Positions 28,616 to 38,736 of a stretch of 64,000 nucleotides of DNA are shown here, piece by piece; position 1 is the stretch's first letter, and the number at the start of each line of letters is the position of its first letter. The position numbers and the translations under genes were made by a program. This stretch comes from Chitinimonas prasina (GTDB lineage: Bacteria > Pseudomonadota > Gammaproteobacteria > Burkholderiales > Chitinimonadaceae): positions 573,280 to 637,279 of the forward strand of contig NZ_BSOG01000002.1 of the NCBI RefSeq assembly GCF_030160395.1. The letters are read 5' to 3'. The notes beneath the pieces were generated by a model, which had not been told where the DNA came from, made no database searches, and saw only the letters and a program-made list of their open reading frames with translations.

Positions 28616-30589
28616 CTAGCGACGCAGCGTGAACTGGTCACACACGCGCCACTCCGGTGCCTTCTGCCCCGCCGCCTCTACCCAGATGGGTCGCTTTGCC
28701 GCAGCATCCGGGTTAGCTTGCCAGCGTTGCGGTACTTGGTCCGTGCCCAACATATAGCCATGCAGATTGCCTTGGGCATCGATACAGAAACGCAGGAAAC
28801 CCTTGTAACCCTGCCAGGCCAGGGGTGAAAAGGCATTGTTGCCCAGATAGCCACAGCGTGCCATCAGGGCAAAGTAGCAGCCAAAGGTCAGCCCGCCTAT
28901 GGCAGCGCCCAGCACGATCAGCATGGCGCCCTTGAGCAAGCCCGCCAGGACAGGCAGCAAATAGTGGCACAAGGCGGCACCCATACTGGCCACATCTGCC
29001 CAGGGATAGCGCGGCGCAGCCACGCTGCTGGCCAGAAGGTGGAATTGCCCATAGCGGCTCAGCAGCCAGTACAGGCTGGCCGCCCAGAACATATGCAACA
29101 GGGCGTGGGGCACACCGGTCAACACCCCCACCCTGGGCCCGTCCTCTCTGGCAATGGCGCAGCAAAGCACCAGCAGCAAGGCATGCACGGCAAAGGCCAG
29201 CGGGCTGAAGAACAGCGCCTTCACCCACAATGCCAGAAACGATCCATAGTCCAGCCTGGCAAACGCCGCAGGTGGCAGGAAACCGTCGGCATGGAAGGAA
29301 TGGGAGAAAACAAAGGCGTTGCAATAGACCGCAGCCCAATACAGCACGCCCAGCAGCAAGGGAAACAACATATTGCCCTGCACGATGTTCTGCCACAGCG
29401 CAGCCGGGCTCTCCAGCAATTCTGACCAGTGCAGGCCACCGGCAGACTGAAACAAGGCCCGCCAGTTGCGCCAGGACAGGCAACGACTCTGGGCTGGATC
29501 GGGGTAGCTGCACTGTGCCTGATAGCCGCGCAGTTCCGCTGTATCGGGCGTGTCTACCGTCCCCACCCTGACGCGCTGACGCAGGTCGTCGGTCATGGCC
29601 TGCTCGTCCACCTCCAGGCACATGCGCTTGGCCTGCGAGGTCTTGCGTGCGTGCGTGGGGTGCAGAAAGGCGCCGCCGCTACCACAGGTAATCAGCGCAT
29701 CATCAAAGTCCAGGCCACCCTCGCCTCGCGCGGCGGTTTCCCTGACATAGTGATGCAGATCTCCTGCCAGGCGCATACGTACGCGTGCCCCCTGTGCCAG
29801 CAGCAGCGCCTCCAGCCGCTGGTAGCGCTTGGCATAGCCCGGTCGGGCGGCATCGCCCAGTGGGCGGGTCCAATACGGTTCCGGGTACAGCAGTATCACG
29901 TTCTGCCCTGGCTGTACCTGGGTACGCACCAGGTCCCGCAGCACCTCGTACTGCTCGCGATCCAGATCGCCCAGCAAGGCGAAATCCAGGCCAAATAACC
30001 ACCAGCCGTGAGGTAGCCGTGCCACAAAGTAGCTGCGCGACTGTGGCGTATGGGCGTTGAGGAAGCCATCGTCATGATCGTCCACGAAATGCCGCTGAAA
30101 GCTGGAGATATTGTCGAACCAGTCATGGTTCTGCGGGATCGCCAGCACAGTCCGTCGCGCCTCGTCCTGCGCAGGCCTCGCCGCCTCCCACATCTCATTG
30201 AAGCGGTACTGGTACTCCTCAGTGCCAGCGCCGGGGTAGGCCATATCGCCCCCCAAAACCAGCAGCCTGCCAGCCGGCAAGCGCAATGCATCAGCGCCTG
30301 GCAGCGGCATCTCAGGAGCCAGCACCGCCTTGGCCACCGTGTAGGTAGCATTGCCGCCATCGCCGGTATCGGAGACGAAATCCCACCAGAATGCATCGTC
30401 CTCAGCCAGACTTGTGGCGTCAAAGGCAGCGAAGTCGCCACTGTATAGCTCGCGCCGATCCAGATTGCGGTTCTGGTCGGCCGTGGACACCATTTCGCGG
30501 GCTGAGCGTAACAACACGGCTGGGTTATACCAGGCCACTGGCCAGCGGCGATGTGGCGGTGCGCCAAGGCCATAGTTGTAGTCACCCAT
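28616..30589 (-). CDS. Calcineurin-like metallophosphoesterase fused to a membrane domain
   Basis: This 657-residue protein has an N-terminal half resembling a calcineurin-type phosphoesterase. Candidate metal motifs are SDTGD (D74, D77), VLGGDMAYPG (D115), IPQNHDW (N154-D156) and RLAGDLHHY near residue 275. From about residue 395 the protein has several hydrophobic segments (NMLFPLLLGVLYWAAVYCNAFVF, ALFFSPLAFAVHALLLVLCC, LKGAMLIVLGAAIGGLTFGCYFALMA), about six in all, and ends in a soluble tail. There is no signal peptide, so the catalytic half probably faces the cytoplasm. The substrate is unknown and no neighbour helps. The joining of these domains is unusual. Confidence 0.75.
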   Translation of the reverse strand: MGDYNYGLGAPPHRRWPVAWYNPAVLLRSAREMVSTADQNRNLDRRELYSGDFAAFDATSLAEDDAFWWDFVSDTGDGGNATYTVAKAVLAPEMPLPGADALRLPAGRLLVLGGDMAYPGAGTEEYQYRFNEMWEAARPAQDEARRTVLAIPQNHDWFDNISSFQRHFVDDHDDGFLNAHTPQSRSYFVARLPHGWWLFGLDFALLGDLDREQYEVLRDLVRTQVQPGQNVILLYPEPYWTRPLGDAARPGYAKRYQRLEALLLAQGARVRMRLAGDLHHYVRETAARGEGGLDFDDALITCGSGGAFLHPTHARKTSQAKRMCLEVDEQAMTDDLRQRVRVGTVDTPDTAELRGYQAQCSYPDPAQSRCLSWRNWRALFQSAGGLHWSELLESPAALWQNIVQGNMLFPLLLGVLYWAAVYCNAFVFSHSFHADGFLPPAAFARLDYGSFLALWVKALFFSPLAFAVHALLLVLCCAIAREDGPRVGVLTGVPHALLHMFWAASLYWLLSRYGQFHLLASSVAAPRYPWADVASMGAALCHYLLPVLAGLLKGAMLIVLGAAIGGLTFGCYFALMARCGYLGNNAFSPLAWQGYKGFLRFCIDAQGNLHGYMLGTDQVPQRWQANPDAAAKRPIWVEAAGQKAPEWRVCDQFTLRR

Positions 30590-30675
30590 GTGTCTTCCCC
30601 CATTGTTCTAAGTCTGCTGTTTGTTAGCGCACGGCAGGCCGCAACGCAAACTCAACGATACAAGAAAGCACTACA

Positions 30676-30708
30676 CCAAAAACAAAACGCCACCCTAAGG
30701 TGGCGTCT
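30676..30708 (-). terminator. Terminator at the end of the TCA operon
   Basis: On the minus strand ACGCCACC pairs with GGTGGCGT around TTAG, followed by TTTGTTTTT. It lies 23 bases beyond the sucD stop. Confidence 0.88.
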
Positions 30709-30730
30709 GTCTACCGTGGCTTGATCAGGC

Positions 30731-31618
30731 TTACTTGATCATACCCTTGCTCTTCAGCAGCTCGAACATGGTCTTGCCGATCTCGGCCGGGCTACGGGTG
30801 TAGGCAATACCGGCCTTCTCGAAGGCAGCGAACTTCTCTTCTGCCGTACCCTTGCCGCCGGAGATGATGGCGCCAGCATGGCCCATGCGCTTGCCCTTGG
30901 GGGCAGTCACACCGGCAATGTAGCCCACGACTGGCTTGGTCACATAGGCCTTGGCAAACTCAGCGGCCTCCTCTTCAGCCGAACCACCGATTTCACCGAT
31001 CATGATGATGGCGTCGGTGTCCGGATCGTCTTGGAACAGCTTCAGTGCATCGATATGGCTGGTGCCGGGGATGGGGTCGCCACCAATGCCGATACAGGTG
31101 GACTGGCCCAGGCCCAGGGCGGTGGTTTGTGCCACGGCTTCGTAGGTCAGGGTGCCGGAGCGCGACACGATACCGATACGGCCAGGGTTGTGGATGTGCC
31201 AAGGCATGATGCCGATCTTGCACTCACCCGGGGTGATGACACCGGGGCAATTCGGGCCGATCAGACGAATACCGGCTTCATCCACGGCACGCTTGACGTA
31301 CAGCATGTCTATCGTCGGCACGCCTTCGGTGATGCAAACCACCAGCTTTACACCAGCGTCGATGGCTTCCAAGATGGAATCCTTGGCAAACGGTGCCGGC
31401 ACGTAGATCACCGAGGCATCTGCCTGGGTCTCACGGGCGGCATCGCGCATGGTGTTGAACACCGGCAGGCCCAGGTGGCTGCTGCCGCCCTTGCCCGGGG
31501 TCACACCGCCAACAACCTTGGTGCCTACCTTCAGCGCCTGCTCGGCGTGGAAGGTACCGTTCTTGCCGGTAAAGCCCTGCACCAGCACTTTTGTATCTTT
31601 GTTAACCAAAACGCTCAT
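30731..31618 (-). CDS. sucD: Succinyl-CoA synthetase, alpha subunit
   Basis: This 295-residue subunit forms and hydrolyses succinyl-CoA with ADP/ATP in the TCA cycle. It has the CoA-binding Rossmann region ([26 protein letters not shown]), the [10 protein letters not shown] segment and the phospho-histidine loop MGHAGAII near the C-terminus. Length is standard. It is the last gene of the leftward TCA cluster, 27 bases after sucC, and is followed by a terminator. Confidence 0.96.
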   Translation of the reverse strand: MSVLVNKDTKVLVQGFTGKNGTFHAEQALKVGTKVVGGVTPGKGGSSHLGLPVFNTMRDAARETQADASVIYVPAPFAKDSILEAIDAGVKLVVCITEGVPTIDMLYVKRAVDEAGIRLIGPNCPGVITPGECKIGIMPWHIHNPGRIGIVSRSGTLTYEAVAQTTALGLGQSTCIGIGGDPIPGTSHIDALKLFQDDPDTDAIIMIGEIGGSAEEEAAEFAKAYVTKPVVGYIAGVTAPKGKRMGHAGAIISGGKGTAEEKFAAFEKAGIAYTRSPAEIGKTMFELLKSKGMIK

Positions 31619-31645
31619 GGTTTTTTCCTTTGTTCGTGCGGGTGA

Positions 31646-32818
31646 TTAGGCAACGGCCTTGACGGCAGCCACGATCTTCTCGGCAGCATCATTCAGGCCT
31701 TGGGCCGAAGTCAGCTTGAGGCCGGATTCATCCAGAATCTTGGCGCCCAGCTCCGCATTGTTGCCTTCGAGGCGAACCACGACCGGCACGGTCACGTTCA
31801 CTTCCTTCACGGCAGCGATAATGGCCTCGGCAATCATGTCGCAACGGACGATGCCACCGAAGATGTTGATCAGCACGCCCTTGACCGACTCATCGGCCAG
31901 GATCAGCTTGAAGGCTTCGATCACGCGCTCCTTGGTGGCGCCGCCGCCCACGTCCAGGAAGTTGGCTGGCTGACCGCCCTTGAGCTTGATGATGTCCATG
32001 GTCGCCATGGCCAGGCCAGCGCCGTTGACCATACAGCCGATATTGCCTTCCAGCGCCACATAGTTCAGATCGAACTCGGAAGCCTTCAGTTCACGGTCAT
32101 TCTCTTGCGACTTGTCACGCAGTGCCACGATGGATGGCAGGCGGAAGGCGGCATTGCTGTCGATGCCGATCTTGGCATCCACACAGCACAGCTCGCCATT
32201 GCCACGGATGGCCAGCGGATTGATTTCGAACAGGGCGAAATCGTTTTCAACGAATGCCTTGTAGGCACCCATCATCAAGCCAGTGAACTGCTTGATCTGG
32301 GTATCGTCGAGACCCAGGGCAAAACCGGTTTCGCGAGCCTGGTAAGGCTGCAGGCCAACCAGCGGGTCAACCACGGTCTTGATGATCTTCTCGGGGGTGT
32401 TGTGGGCGACTTCTTCGATCTCCACGCCACCTTCGGTCGAGGCCATGAACACGATGCTACGGGTGGAGCGGTCCACCACGGCGCCCAGGTACAGCTCGCG
32501 CTGTACGGGGTACATGTCTTCACACACCAGCAGGCTGTTGACAGGCTGGCCCTTGGCGTCCGTCTGGTAGGTCACCAGGCGCTTACCCAGCAGCGACTTG
32601 GCCACATCGGCAGCTTCGTCGGCGCTCTTGACCACCTTCACGCCACCGGCCTTGCCGCGGCCGCCAGCGTGTACCTGGGCCTTCACAACAGCAAACTTGC
32701 CAGCCATGGAACGGAAGGCGTTGGCGGTTTCTTCCGGCGTGGTGGCCAGGATGCCCTTTTGTACCGGCAGGCCGTATTTGGCCAGCAGGTCTTTCGCTTG
32801 GTATTCGTGGAGGTTCAT
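31646..32818 (-). CDS. sucC: Succinyl-CoA synthetase, beta subunit
   Basis: This 390-residue subunit carries the ATP-grasp nucleotide site and determines ATP/GTP choice. It opens [22 protein letters not shown], has [16 protein letters not shown] in the ATP-grasp fold and [16 protein letters not shown] near the succinate-binding end. Length and ending are typical. It follows lpdA after 96 bases that contain a nested inverted repeat. Confidence 0.96.
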   Translation of the reverse strand: MNLHEYQAKDLLAKYGLPVQKGILATTPEETANAFRSMAGKFAVVKAQVHAGGRGKAGGVKVVKSADEAADVAKSLLGKRLVTYQTDAKGQPVNSLLVCEDMYPVQRELYLGAVVDRSTRSIVFMASTEGGVEIEEVAHNTPEKIIKTVVDPLVGLQPYQARETGFALGLDDTQIKQFTGLMMGAYKAFVENDFALFEINPLAIRGNGELCCVDAKIGIDSNAAFRLPSIVALRDKSQENDRELKASEFDLNYVALEGNIGCMVNGAGLAMATMDIIKLKGGQPANFLDVGGGATKERVIEAFKLILADESVKGVLINIFGGIVRCDMIAEAIIAAVKEVNVTVPVVVRLEGNNAELGAKILDESGLKLTSAQGLNDAAEKIVAAVKAVA

Positions 32819-32838
32819 TGCAACTTCCTTTGTCTAAG

Positions 32839-32910
32839 GTGTGAGGAGTGAGGCGTGAGGAGAAAAGCGCAGCGTGCAACAACTCACGCCTTGCTCCCCA
32901 CCCCTCACAC
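32839..32910. repeat. Nested inverted repeat between lpdA and sucC
   Basis: GTGTGAGG (32839-32846) pairs with CCTCACAC (32903-32910), and inside it GGCGTGAG (32852-32859) pairs with CTCACGCC (32883-32890). There is no T-run, so it is more likely an mRNA stability or processing element than a terminator. Confidence 0.6.
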
Positions 32911-32914
32911 GTAA

Positions 32915-34351
32915 TCAGCTATGCAGCGTCCGGCCATCGCAGCCCAGAGCAGCCTCATGCAAGGCCTCGGACAGCGACGGATGGGCGTGGACGATACGGG
33001 CGATATCTTCCGAACTGGCCGAGAATTCCATGGCCACCACGGCTTCCGAAATCAACTCGGAAGCGTAAGGGCCAACGATGTGCACGCCCAGGATACGATC
33101 AGTCTTCTTGTCGGCCAGCATCTTCACGAAGCCCTTGGCCTCGCCCAGCGCCAGCGCACGGCCGTTGGCCGAGAACAGGAACTGGCCCTTCTTGTATTCC
33201 ACGCCTTCAGCCTTGAGCTGCTGCTCGGTCTTGCCTACCCAGGCAATTTCGGGGCTGGTGTAGATCACCCAGGGCACGGTGCCAAAATCGACGTGCGGAT
33301 GTTGGCCGGCAATGCGCTCGGCCACGGCCACGCCTTCTTCCGACGCCTTGTGCGCCAGCATGGGGCCGCGTACTACATCGCCAATAGCCCAGACATTGGG
33401 CAGGCTGGTCTGGCAGTCGTCGTTCACTTCAACCTGGCCACGCTCGTTAAGCTTGAGGCCAACGGTATCGGCATTCAGGCCTGCAGTGTTGGGCACCCGA
33501 CCGATGGAAACGATCAGCTTGTCGTACACTGCCTTGTGCTCAGCACCGGCCGCGTCGGTGTAGTTCACCGTCACGTCCTTCTTGCTGACCTTGATCTCGC
33601 CGATCTTGACACCGGTATTGATGACCAGGCCAGTTTCCTTGGTCAGGAACTTCAGCGCCTCGCGTGCTACCTGCTCGTCAGCCGCGCCCAGGAAGGTGGG
33701 CATGGCTTCCAGCACGGTCACATCAGCGCCCAGGCGCTTCCATACCGAACCCATTTCCAGGCCGATCACGCCGGCGCCAATCACGCCAAGACGCTTAGGC
33801 ACGGCCGGGATAGCCAGCGCGCCTTCATTATCGAGCACCAGCTTGTTGTCTATGGTCACGCCGGGCAGCTGGCGCACGCTGGAGCCTGTTGCCACGATCA
33901 CATGGGTCGCCTCGATCGCCTCCAGCTTGCCGTCGGCCAGCTTGGCTTCCAGCATGTACTTGTCGCCGTTCCTACCCTTGAAGCTGCCGGTACCATGGAA
34001 AGAGGTGACCTTGTTCTTGCGGAACAGGAAGGCAATACCGCCGGTGTTCTTGGCGATGATTTCTTCCTTGCGCTTGAGCATCTGGGTCACGTCCATCTTG
34101 ACCGCGCCAGTGCTGATGCCGTGATCGGCAAAGCTGTGGACAGCGTGATGGTAGTTCTCGGACGATTGCAGCAGAGCCTTGGAAGGGATGCAACCTACGT
34201 TCAGGCAGGTGCCGCCCAGGCTGGGCTTGCCATCAGCGCTGCTGGTGGCATCGATACATGCAGTCTTGAAGCCCAGTTGGGCGGCACGAATGGCGGCCAC
34301 ATAGCCGCCAGGGCCACCACCGATAACGACAACGTCGAATTGTTGGGACAT
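32915..34351 (-). CDS. lpdA: Dihydrolipoyl dehydrogenase (E3)
   Basis: This 478-residue FAD enzyme reoxidises the lipoyl groups of the 2-oxoglutarate dehydrogenase complex using NAD. It has the FAD fold [20 protein letters not shown], the redox disulfide [13 protein letters not shown], the NAD site [22 protein letters not shown], and the C-terminal active-site pair [13 protein letters not shown]. It is the E3 gene of the odh operon. Another lpdA for pyruvate dehydrogenase could exist elsewhere. Confidence 0.96.
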   Translation of the reverse strand: MSQQFDVVVIGGGPGGYVAAIRAAQLGFKTACIDATSSADGKPSLGGTCLNVGCIPSKALLQSSENYHHAVHSFADHGISTGAVKMDVTQMLKRKEEIIAKNTGGIAFLFRKNKVTSFHGTGSFKGRNGDKYMLEAKLADGKLEAIEATHVIVATGSSVRQLPGVTIDNKLVLDNEGALAIPAVPKRLGVIGAGVIGLEMGSVWKRLGADVTVLEAMPTFLGAADEQVAREALKFLTKETGLVINTGVKIGEIKVSKKDVTVNYTDAAGAEHKAVYDKLIVSIGRVPNTAGLNADTVGLKLNERGQVEVNDDCQTSLPNVWAIGDVVRGPMLAHKASEEGVAVAERIAGQHPHVDFGTVPWVIYTSPEIAWVGKTEQQLKAEGVEYKKGQFLFSANGRALALGEAKGFVKMLADKKTDRILGVHIVGPYASELISEAVVAMEFSASSEDIARIVHAHPSLSEALHEAALGCDGRTLHS

Positions 34352-34380
34352 GGTTCAGAACCTATGTGAGGTGTTGGGCA

Positions 34381-34408
34381 CCGGGCATGGGATATGCACC
34401 ATGCCCGG
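34381..34408. repeat. Inverted repeat between odhB and lpdA
   Basis: CCGGGCATGG (34381-34390) pairs with CCATGCCCGG (34399-34408) around an eight-base loop, with no T-run. It lies in the 125-base gap and may affect mRNA processing. Confidence 0.6.
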
Positions 34409-34476
34409 CGCTGTGTTGCATTACCGCGAGGGGCAAGACAGGACGGTGTCCCGCGCTTGCGCCCCGCCCTGGCGCA

Positions 34477-35703
34477 TCAGATATCCAGCAGCAGGCGGGC
34501 TGGGTCTTCGATGGCTTCCTTGATCGCCACCAGGCTCAACACGGCTTCGCGGCCGTCGATGATGCGGTGATCGTAGGACTGGGCCAGATACATCATGGGG
34601 CGAACCACCACGACGCCCTCTTCCACCACGGCACGCTCCTTGGTGGCATGCATGCCCAGGATGGCCGATTGTGGTGGGTTGATGATGGGGGTGGACATCA
34701 TGGAACCAAAGGTGCCGCCATTGGAGATGGTGTACGTACCGCCGCTCAGCTCTTCCATAGTCAGCTTGCCTTCCTGCGCCCGCTTGCCAAAGTCGGCGAT
34801 CTGCTTCTCGATCTGGGCCAGGCTCAGCTGATCGGCATTGCGTATCACCGGCACCACCAGACCACGCGGGCTACCCACGGCCACACCGATGTCGTAATAG
34901 CCGTGGTAGACGATATCGCTACCATCGACCGAGGCGTTCACGATGGGGTACTTCTTCAGCGCATGCACGGCAGCCTTCACGAAGAAACCCATGAAGCCCA
35001 GCTTGATGCCGTGCTCCTTCTCGAAACGGTCCTTGTAGCGGTTGCGCAGGTCCATCACCGGCTTCATGTTCACTTCATTGAAGGTGGTGAGGATGGCAGC
35101 AGTCGATTGCGATTCGACCAGGCGCTCGGCCACGCGCTGGCGCAGGCGGCTCATCGGTACACGCTGCTCGGAGCGGTCGCCTGCCGGTACGGCAACGGCT
35201 GGGGCGGCGGCCTTGGCAGCCGGCTTGGCGGCAGCTGCTACCACATCTTCCTTCAGCACGCGGCCATCACGGCCCGAACCGGCGATCTTGCTGGCATCGA
35301 TACCGGCATCGGCAGCTGCCTTCTTGGCAGCCGGCATCACGGCGGTACCAAAGCCGATGGCGTTTTCGGGCACACCCGCTGCAGCAGCGGCTGCAGCAAC
35401 GCGGCTGGCTTCGGGTGCGGCTGGCGCCGCTGCCGTGGCTGCAGGCGCAGCAGCACCGGCCTTGGCTTCGGTATCGATGGTGGCGATCAGTTCCTGGCTC
35501 ACCACGGTGGCGCCATCGCCCTTCACCAGGCTGACGATCACACCGGCTTGCGGTGCCGGCAGTTCCAGCACGACCTTATCGGTCTCGAGGTCTATCAGGT
35601 TTTCGTCGCGCTCGACGTAATCGCCGACCTTCTTCTTCCAGGAAACCAGGGTGGCTTCGGAGACGGACTCGGGCAGTTGGGGGACTTTGACTTCGATCAG
35701 CAT
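34477..35703 (-). CDS. odhB: 2-oxoglutarate dehydrogenase E2 (dihydrolipoyl succinyltransferase)
   Basis: This 408-residue enzyme transfers the succinyl group to CoA and forms the core of the complex. Layout: an N-terminal lipoyl domain (lipoylation lysine in [12 protein letters not shown]), an Ala/Pro-rich linker, the E3/E1-binding domain ([15 protein letters not shown]), a second linker, and the catalytic acyltransferase domain ending with [11 protein letters not shown], which contains the active-site His and Asp. The 408-residue length matches SucB. It sits between sucA and lpdA in the same orientation. Confidence 0.95.
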   Translation of the reverse strand: MLIEVKVPQLPESVSEATLVSWKKKVGDYVERDENLIDLETDKVVLELPAPQAGVIVSLVKGDGATVVSQELIATIDTEAKAGAAAPAATAAAPAAPEASRVAAAAAAAGVPENAIGFGTAVMPAAKKAAADAGIDASKIAGSGRDGRVLKEDVVAAAAKPAAKAAAPAVAVPAGDRSEQRVPMSRLRQRVAERLVESQSTAAILTTFNEVNMKPVMDLRNRYKDRFEKEHGIKLGFMGFFVKAAVHALKKYPIVNASVDGSDIVYHGYYDIGVAVGSPRGLVVPVIRNADQLSLAQIEKQIADFGKRAQEGKLTMEELSGGTYTISNGGTFGSMMSTPIINPPQSAILGMHATKERAVVEEGVVVVRPMMYLAQSYDHRIIDGREAVLSLVAIKEAIEDPARLLLDI

Positions 35704-35754
35704 GTTTTTCGGCTCCGTTGGGAATAGCCTGGCTTGGGATGTTGATAATTCAAT

Positions 35755-35778
35755 GGGCGGCCACCCTGGTGGCCGCCC
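35755..35778. repeat. Inverted repeat between sucA and odhB
   Basis: GGGCGGCCACC pairs perfectly with GGTGGCCGCCC around a two-base loop. It lacks a T-run and probably forms an mRNA hairpin between the two cistrons. Confidence 0.65.
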
Positions 35779-35790
35779 GTACAGATCGGT

Positions 35791-38613
35791 TTACTTGCTT
35801 ACCGTCATGGCTTCGTCCAGGAAGGCCTTGAGCTGCGCAGTGTGCTTGCTCATATAGCCCACCGCTGGCGAGGCAGACGACGGACGGCCAGCGTACAGCA
35901 AGGCTTGCTTGGCCGACATACAGGCTTCCAGCCGATGCCTGATCTGGTGCCATGCGCCCTGGTTCTTCGGCTCTTCCTGCACCCACATGATTTCCTTGGC
36001 AGCACTGTACTTACCCAGCTCGGCCTTGAGTTCATCCGTGGGGAAGGGATAGAGCTGCTCGACGCGAACGATGGCAACATCCTTCTGTTCGCGCTCCTTG
36101 CGGGCATTGGCGAGGTCGTAATAAACCTGGCCGGAACACACCACCACGCGCTTCACCTTTTTGGCGTCCGGGCTGTCCGGATCGGCAATCACCGGGCGGA
36201 AGCTGCCATTGGTATAGGCCTCCAGCGGGCTCATCGAGTCCTTGTAGCGCAACAGACGCTTGGACATGAAGATGATCAGCGGCTTGCGGTACGGGCGCAG
36301 CTGCTGACGACGCAGCACATGGAACATCTGGCTGGCTTCCGAAGGCATGACGATCTGCACATTGTGCTCGGCACACATCTGCAGGTAGCGCTCCAGGCGA
36401 GCCGAGCTATGCTCCGGGCCCTGGCCATCGTAACCGTGCGGCAGCATCATGGTCAGGCCGCAATACCGGCCCCACTTGGTCTCGCCCGAGGTGATGAACT
36501 GGTCAATCACCACCTGCGCGCCGTTGGCGAAGTCGCCGAACTGCGCTTCCCAGATCACCAATTCATCCGGTGCCGAGGAGCTGTAGCCATATTCAAAAGC
36601 CAGCACGGCCTCTTCGTTCAGAATGGAGTCGATCACCAGGAAGTGCCCCTGGTTCTCGCTCAGGTTGCGCAAGGGCACATGGGCGCCGTCATCCCACTTC
36701 TCACGGTTCTGATCGTGCAGCACAGCATGGCGATGGCTGAATGTACCCCGGCCCGAATCCTCGCCCGAAATACGTACACCGTAGCCCTTTTCCAGCAGCG
36801 AGCCATAGGCCAGGATTTCAGACATGCCCCAGTCCATGTTCTGCTTGCCGGCAGCCATGTCACGACGTGCAGCCAGCACCTTGTCCACGGTCGGGTGCAG
36901 CTTGAAGCCCTCGGGGATCTTGGTCGCCTTGTCGGCCAGACGGCCGATCTCGGCAGCGCTGAGGGTGGTATCGGTCGGGTGCGCCCAATGGGTACCCTTG
37001 AACGCGCCAAAATCAATGGCAAAGCTGCGCTTGAAATCGGTCAGCGTGGTCTGCTCCACATGCTCACCCTTGTCCAGAGCGGCACGATAGGCTTTGATCA
37101 AGCCATCAGCTTCATCTGCACTCAACAGGCCCTCGGTCACCAGGCGGTCGGCGTACATCTTGCGGGTGCCAGGGTGCTTGGCGATCTTCTTGTACATCAT
37201 GGGCTGGGTCAACATTGGGTCATCGCCCTCGTTGTGGCCCAGCTTGCGGAAGCAAACCAGATCGATCACCACGTCGCGGCGGAACTGCCGGCGGAAATCC
37301 AGTGCAGCCTGCACCACGAAGCAGACAGCCTCAGGATCGTCGGAATTGACGTGGAAGATCGGTGCTTCGATCATCTTGGCAATATCGGTACAGTACAGCG
37401 AGGAGCGCGTATCACGCGTGTCGCTGGTGGTGAAACCGATCTGGTTGTTGATGACGATATGTACCGTGCCGCCCACACCGTAGCCACGGGTCTGCGACAG
37501 GTTGAAGGTACCCTGGTTGGTACCCAGGCCGATAAAGGCCGAATCGCCATGCAGCAGCACCGGCATCACCTGACCGCCGGTGCGGTCGCCACGACGCTGC
37601 TGACGGGCACGAGCCGAACCCACCACGACCGGATTGACGATCTCCAGGTGCGAAGGGTTGAAGGCCAGGGAGACGTGCACGGCACCACCTGGTGTGGGGA
37701 TGTCGGAACTGAAGCCCATGTGGTACTTCACGTCGCCCGAGGGCAGATCGTAGCTGTACTTGCCCTCGAACTCCGAGAACAGGTCGCGTGGCTGCTTGCC
37801 CAGGGTGTTGACCAGTACATTCAGGCGGCCACGGTGGGCCATGCCGATCACCATCTCCTGCACGCCATGCTCGCCCGAGGTCTGCACCAGGTGATCCAGC
37901 GCAGCGATCATGCTTTCGCCGCCCTCCAGCGAGAAGCGCTTCTGGCCCACGTACTTGGTGTGCAGATAACGTTCCAGCGTTTCGGCAGCGGTGATCTGCT
38001 TGAGGATGCGCAGCTTCTTGTCGCGGTTGAAGCTGGGGGTGGAGCGCGTCGACTCAAAACGCTCCTGTATCCAGCGCTTCTCCGTCGAGTTGGTGATGTG
38101 CATGTATTCCAGGCCGATGCTGCCGCAATAGGTCTGCTTCAGGCGGGCCAGGATGTTGGCCAGAGTATCGCGCTCGGGGCCGATCAGGCTGCCACAGTCA
38201 AAGGTCAGCGCCATGTCGGCATCAGACAAGCCATGTGTGGCCGGATCCAGCTCAACCAAAGGCTGCTGGTCCAGGCGCTTGAGCGGATCGAGCGAGGCAT
38301 AACGCACGCCTAGGACCCGGTAGGCCGAGATCAGCTTGAGCACGGCCACCTGCTTCTTCATGGCCTCCTGCTGGGCGGCGGCGGAGATACCACCAACGCG
38401 TGGCTGCTTGGCCATCTGCACGAATGACTCTTCGATGGCGGCGCGCGGAATGTCGCGATCGGTATTGCCGGGCTGTTGCTGCAGTTTGTCGAAATAGTCC
38501 CGCCATTCCTGCTCCACGGCGAGTGGATCGGCGAGGTACTGCTCATACAGGTCCTCGATAAACGGCGCATTGCCGCCGAACAAGTGGGACTGGGCTTGGA
38601 ATGCTTGCATCAT
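35791..38613 (-). CDS. sucA: 2-oxoglutarate dehydrogenase E1 component
   Basis: This 940-residue thiamine-diphosphate enzyme decarboxylates 2-oxoglutarate and reductively succinylates E2. It begins near MMQAFQAQSHLFGGNAPFIEDLYEQYLADP, then IGMAHRGRLNVL, the ThDP region HGDSAFIGLG... NNQIGFTTSDTRD, and FRKLGHNEGDDPM. The C-terminal half includes RGTFSHRHAVLHDQ. I place the start at ATG 38613 (ATG-ATG); a longer in-frame reading to 38694 precedes the conserved N-terminus and has no support. The length is close to the usual 930-960. It follows gltA and is followed by odhB. Confidence 0.95.
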   Translation of the reverse strand: MMQAFQAQSHLFGGNAPFIEDLYEQYLADPLAVEQEWRDYFDKLQQQPGNTDRDIPRAAIEESFVQMAKQPRVGGISAAAQQEAMKKQVAVLKLISAYRVLGVRYASLDPLKRLDQQPLVELDPATHGLSDADMALTFDCGSLIGPERDTLANILARLKQTYCGSIGLEYMHITNSTEKRWIQERFESTRSTPSFNRDKKLRILKQITAAETLERYLHTKYVGQKRFSLEGGESMIAALDHLVQTSGEHGVQEMVIGMAHRGRLNVLVNTLGKQPRDLFSEFEGKYSYDLPSGDVKYHMGFSSDIPTPGGAVHVSLAFNPSHLEIVNPVVVGSARARQQRRGDRTGGQVMPVLLHGDSAFIGLGTNQGTFNLSQTRGYGVGGTVHIVINNQIGFTTSDTRDTRSSLYCTDIAKMIEAPIFHVNSDDPEAVCFVVQAALDFRRQFRRDVVIDLVCFRKLGHNEGDDPMLTQPMMYKKIAKHPGTRKMYADRLVTEGLLSADEADGLIKAYRAALDKGEHVEQTTLTDFKRSFAIDFGAFKGTHWAHPTDTTLSAAEIGRLADKATKIPEGFKLHPTVDKVLAARRDMAAGKQNMDWGMSEILAYGSLLEKGYGVRISGEDSGRGTFSHRHAVLHDQNREKWDDGAHVPLRNLSENQGHFLVIDSILNEEAVLAFEYGYSSSAPDELVIWEAQFGDFANGAQVVIDQFITSGETKWGRYCGLTMMLPHGYDGQGPEHSSARLERYLQMCAEHNVQIVMPSEASQMFHVLRRQQLRPYRKPLIIFMSKRLLRYKDSMSPLEAYTNGSFRPVIADPDSPDAKKVKRVVVCSGQVYYDLANARKEREQKDVAIVRVEQLYPFPTDELKAELGKYSAAKEIMWVQEEPKNQGAWHQIRHRLEACMSAKQALLYAGRPSSASPAVGYMSKHTAQLKAFLDEAMTVSK

Positions 38614-38693
38614 GGTGATGTGGCCTATGGCGTTTTTTGCTTTTCGCTTGGGCGAGACGATTTCGACAAACTGGGTAATTCGGTAGAGCTGCA

Positions 38694-38729
38694 AATACGC
38701 GCCCGATTCCAGGGAACCGGGCGCGTATT
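38694..38729. repeat. Inverted repeat between gltA and sucA
   Basis: AATACGCGCCCG (38694-38705) and CGGGCGCGTATT (38718-38729) form a perfect 12-base-pair stem around a 12-base loop, just beyond the gltA stop. The absence of T-runs argues against a simple terminator. Confidence 0.7.
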
Positions 38730-38736
38730 GCGGTAC

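Noticed and set aside
32839-32910. Intergenic hairpin between lpdA and sucC as a mobile repeat or terminator
   Set aside because: No second copy is found in the window, and there is no U-tract; treated instead as an mRNA structure.
35842-38313. An 800-codon open frame on the plus strand opposite sucA
   Set aside because: It is a shadow of sucA caused by codon bias; the sequence has no signature and sucA is clearly real.
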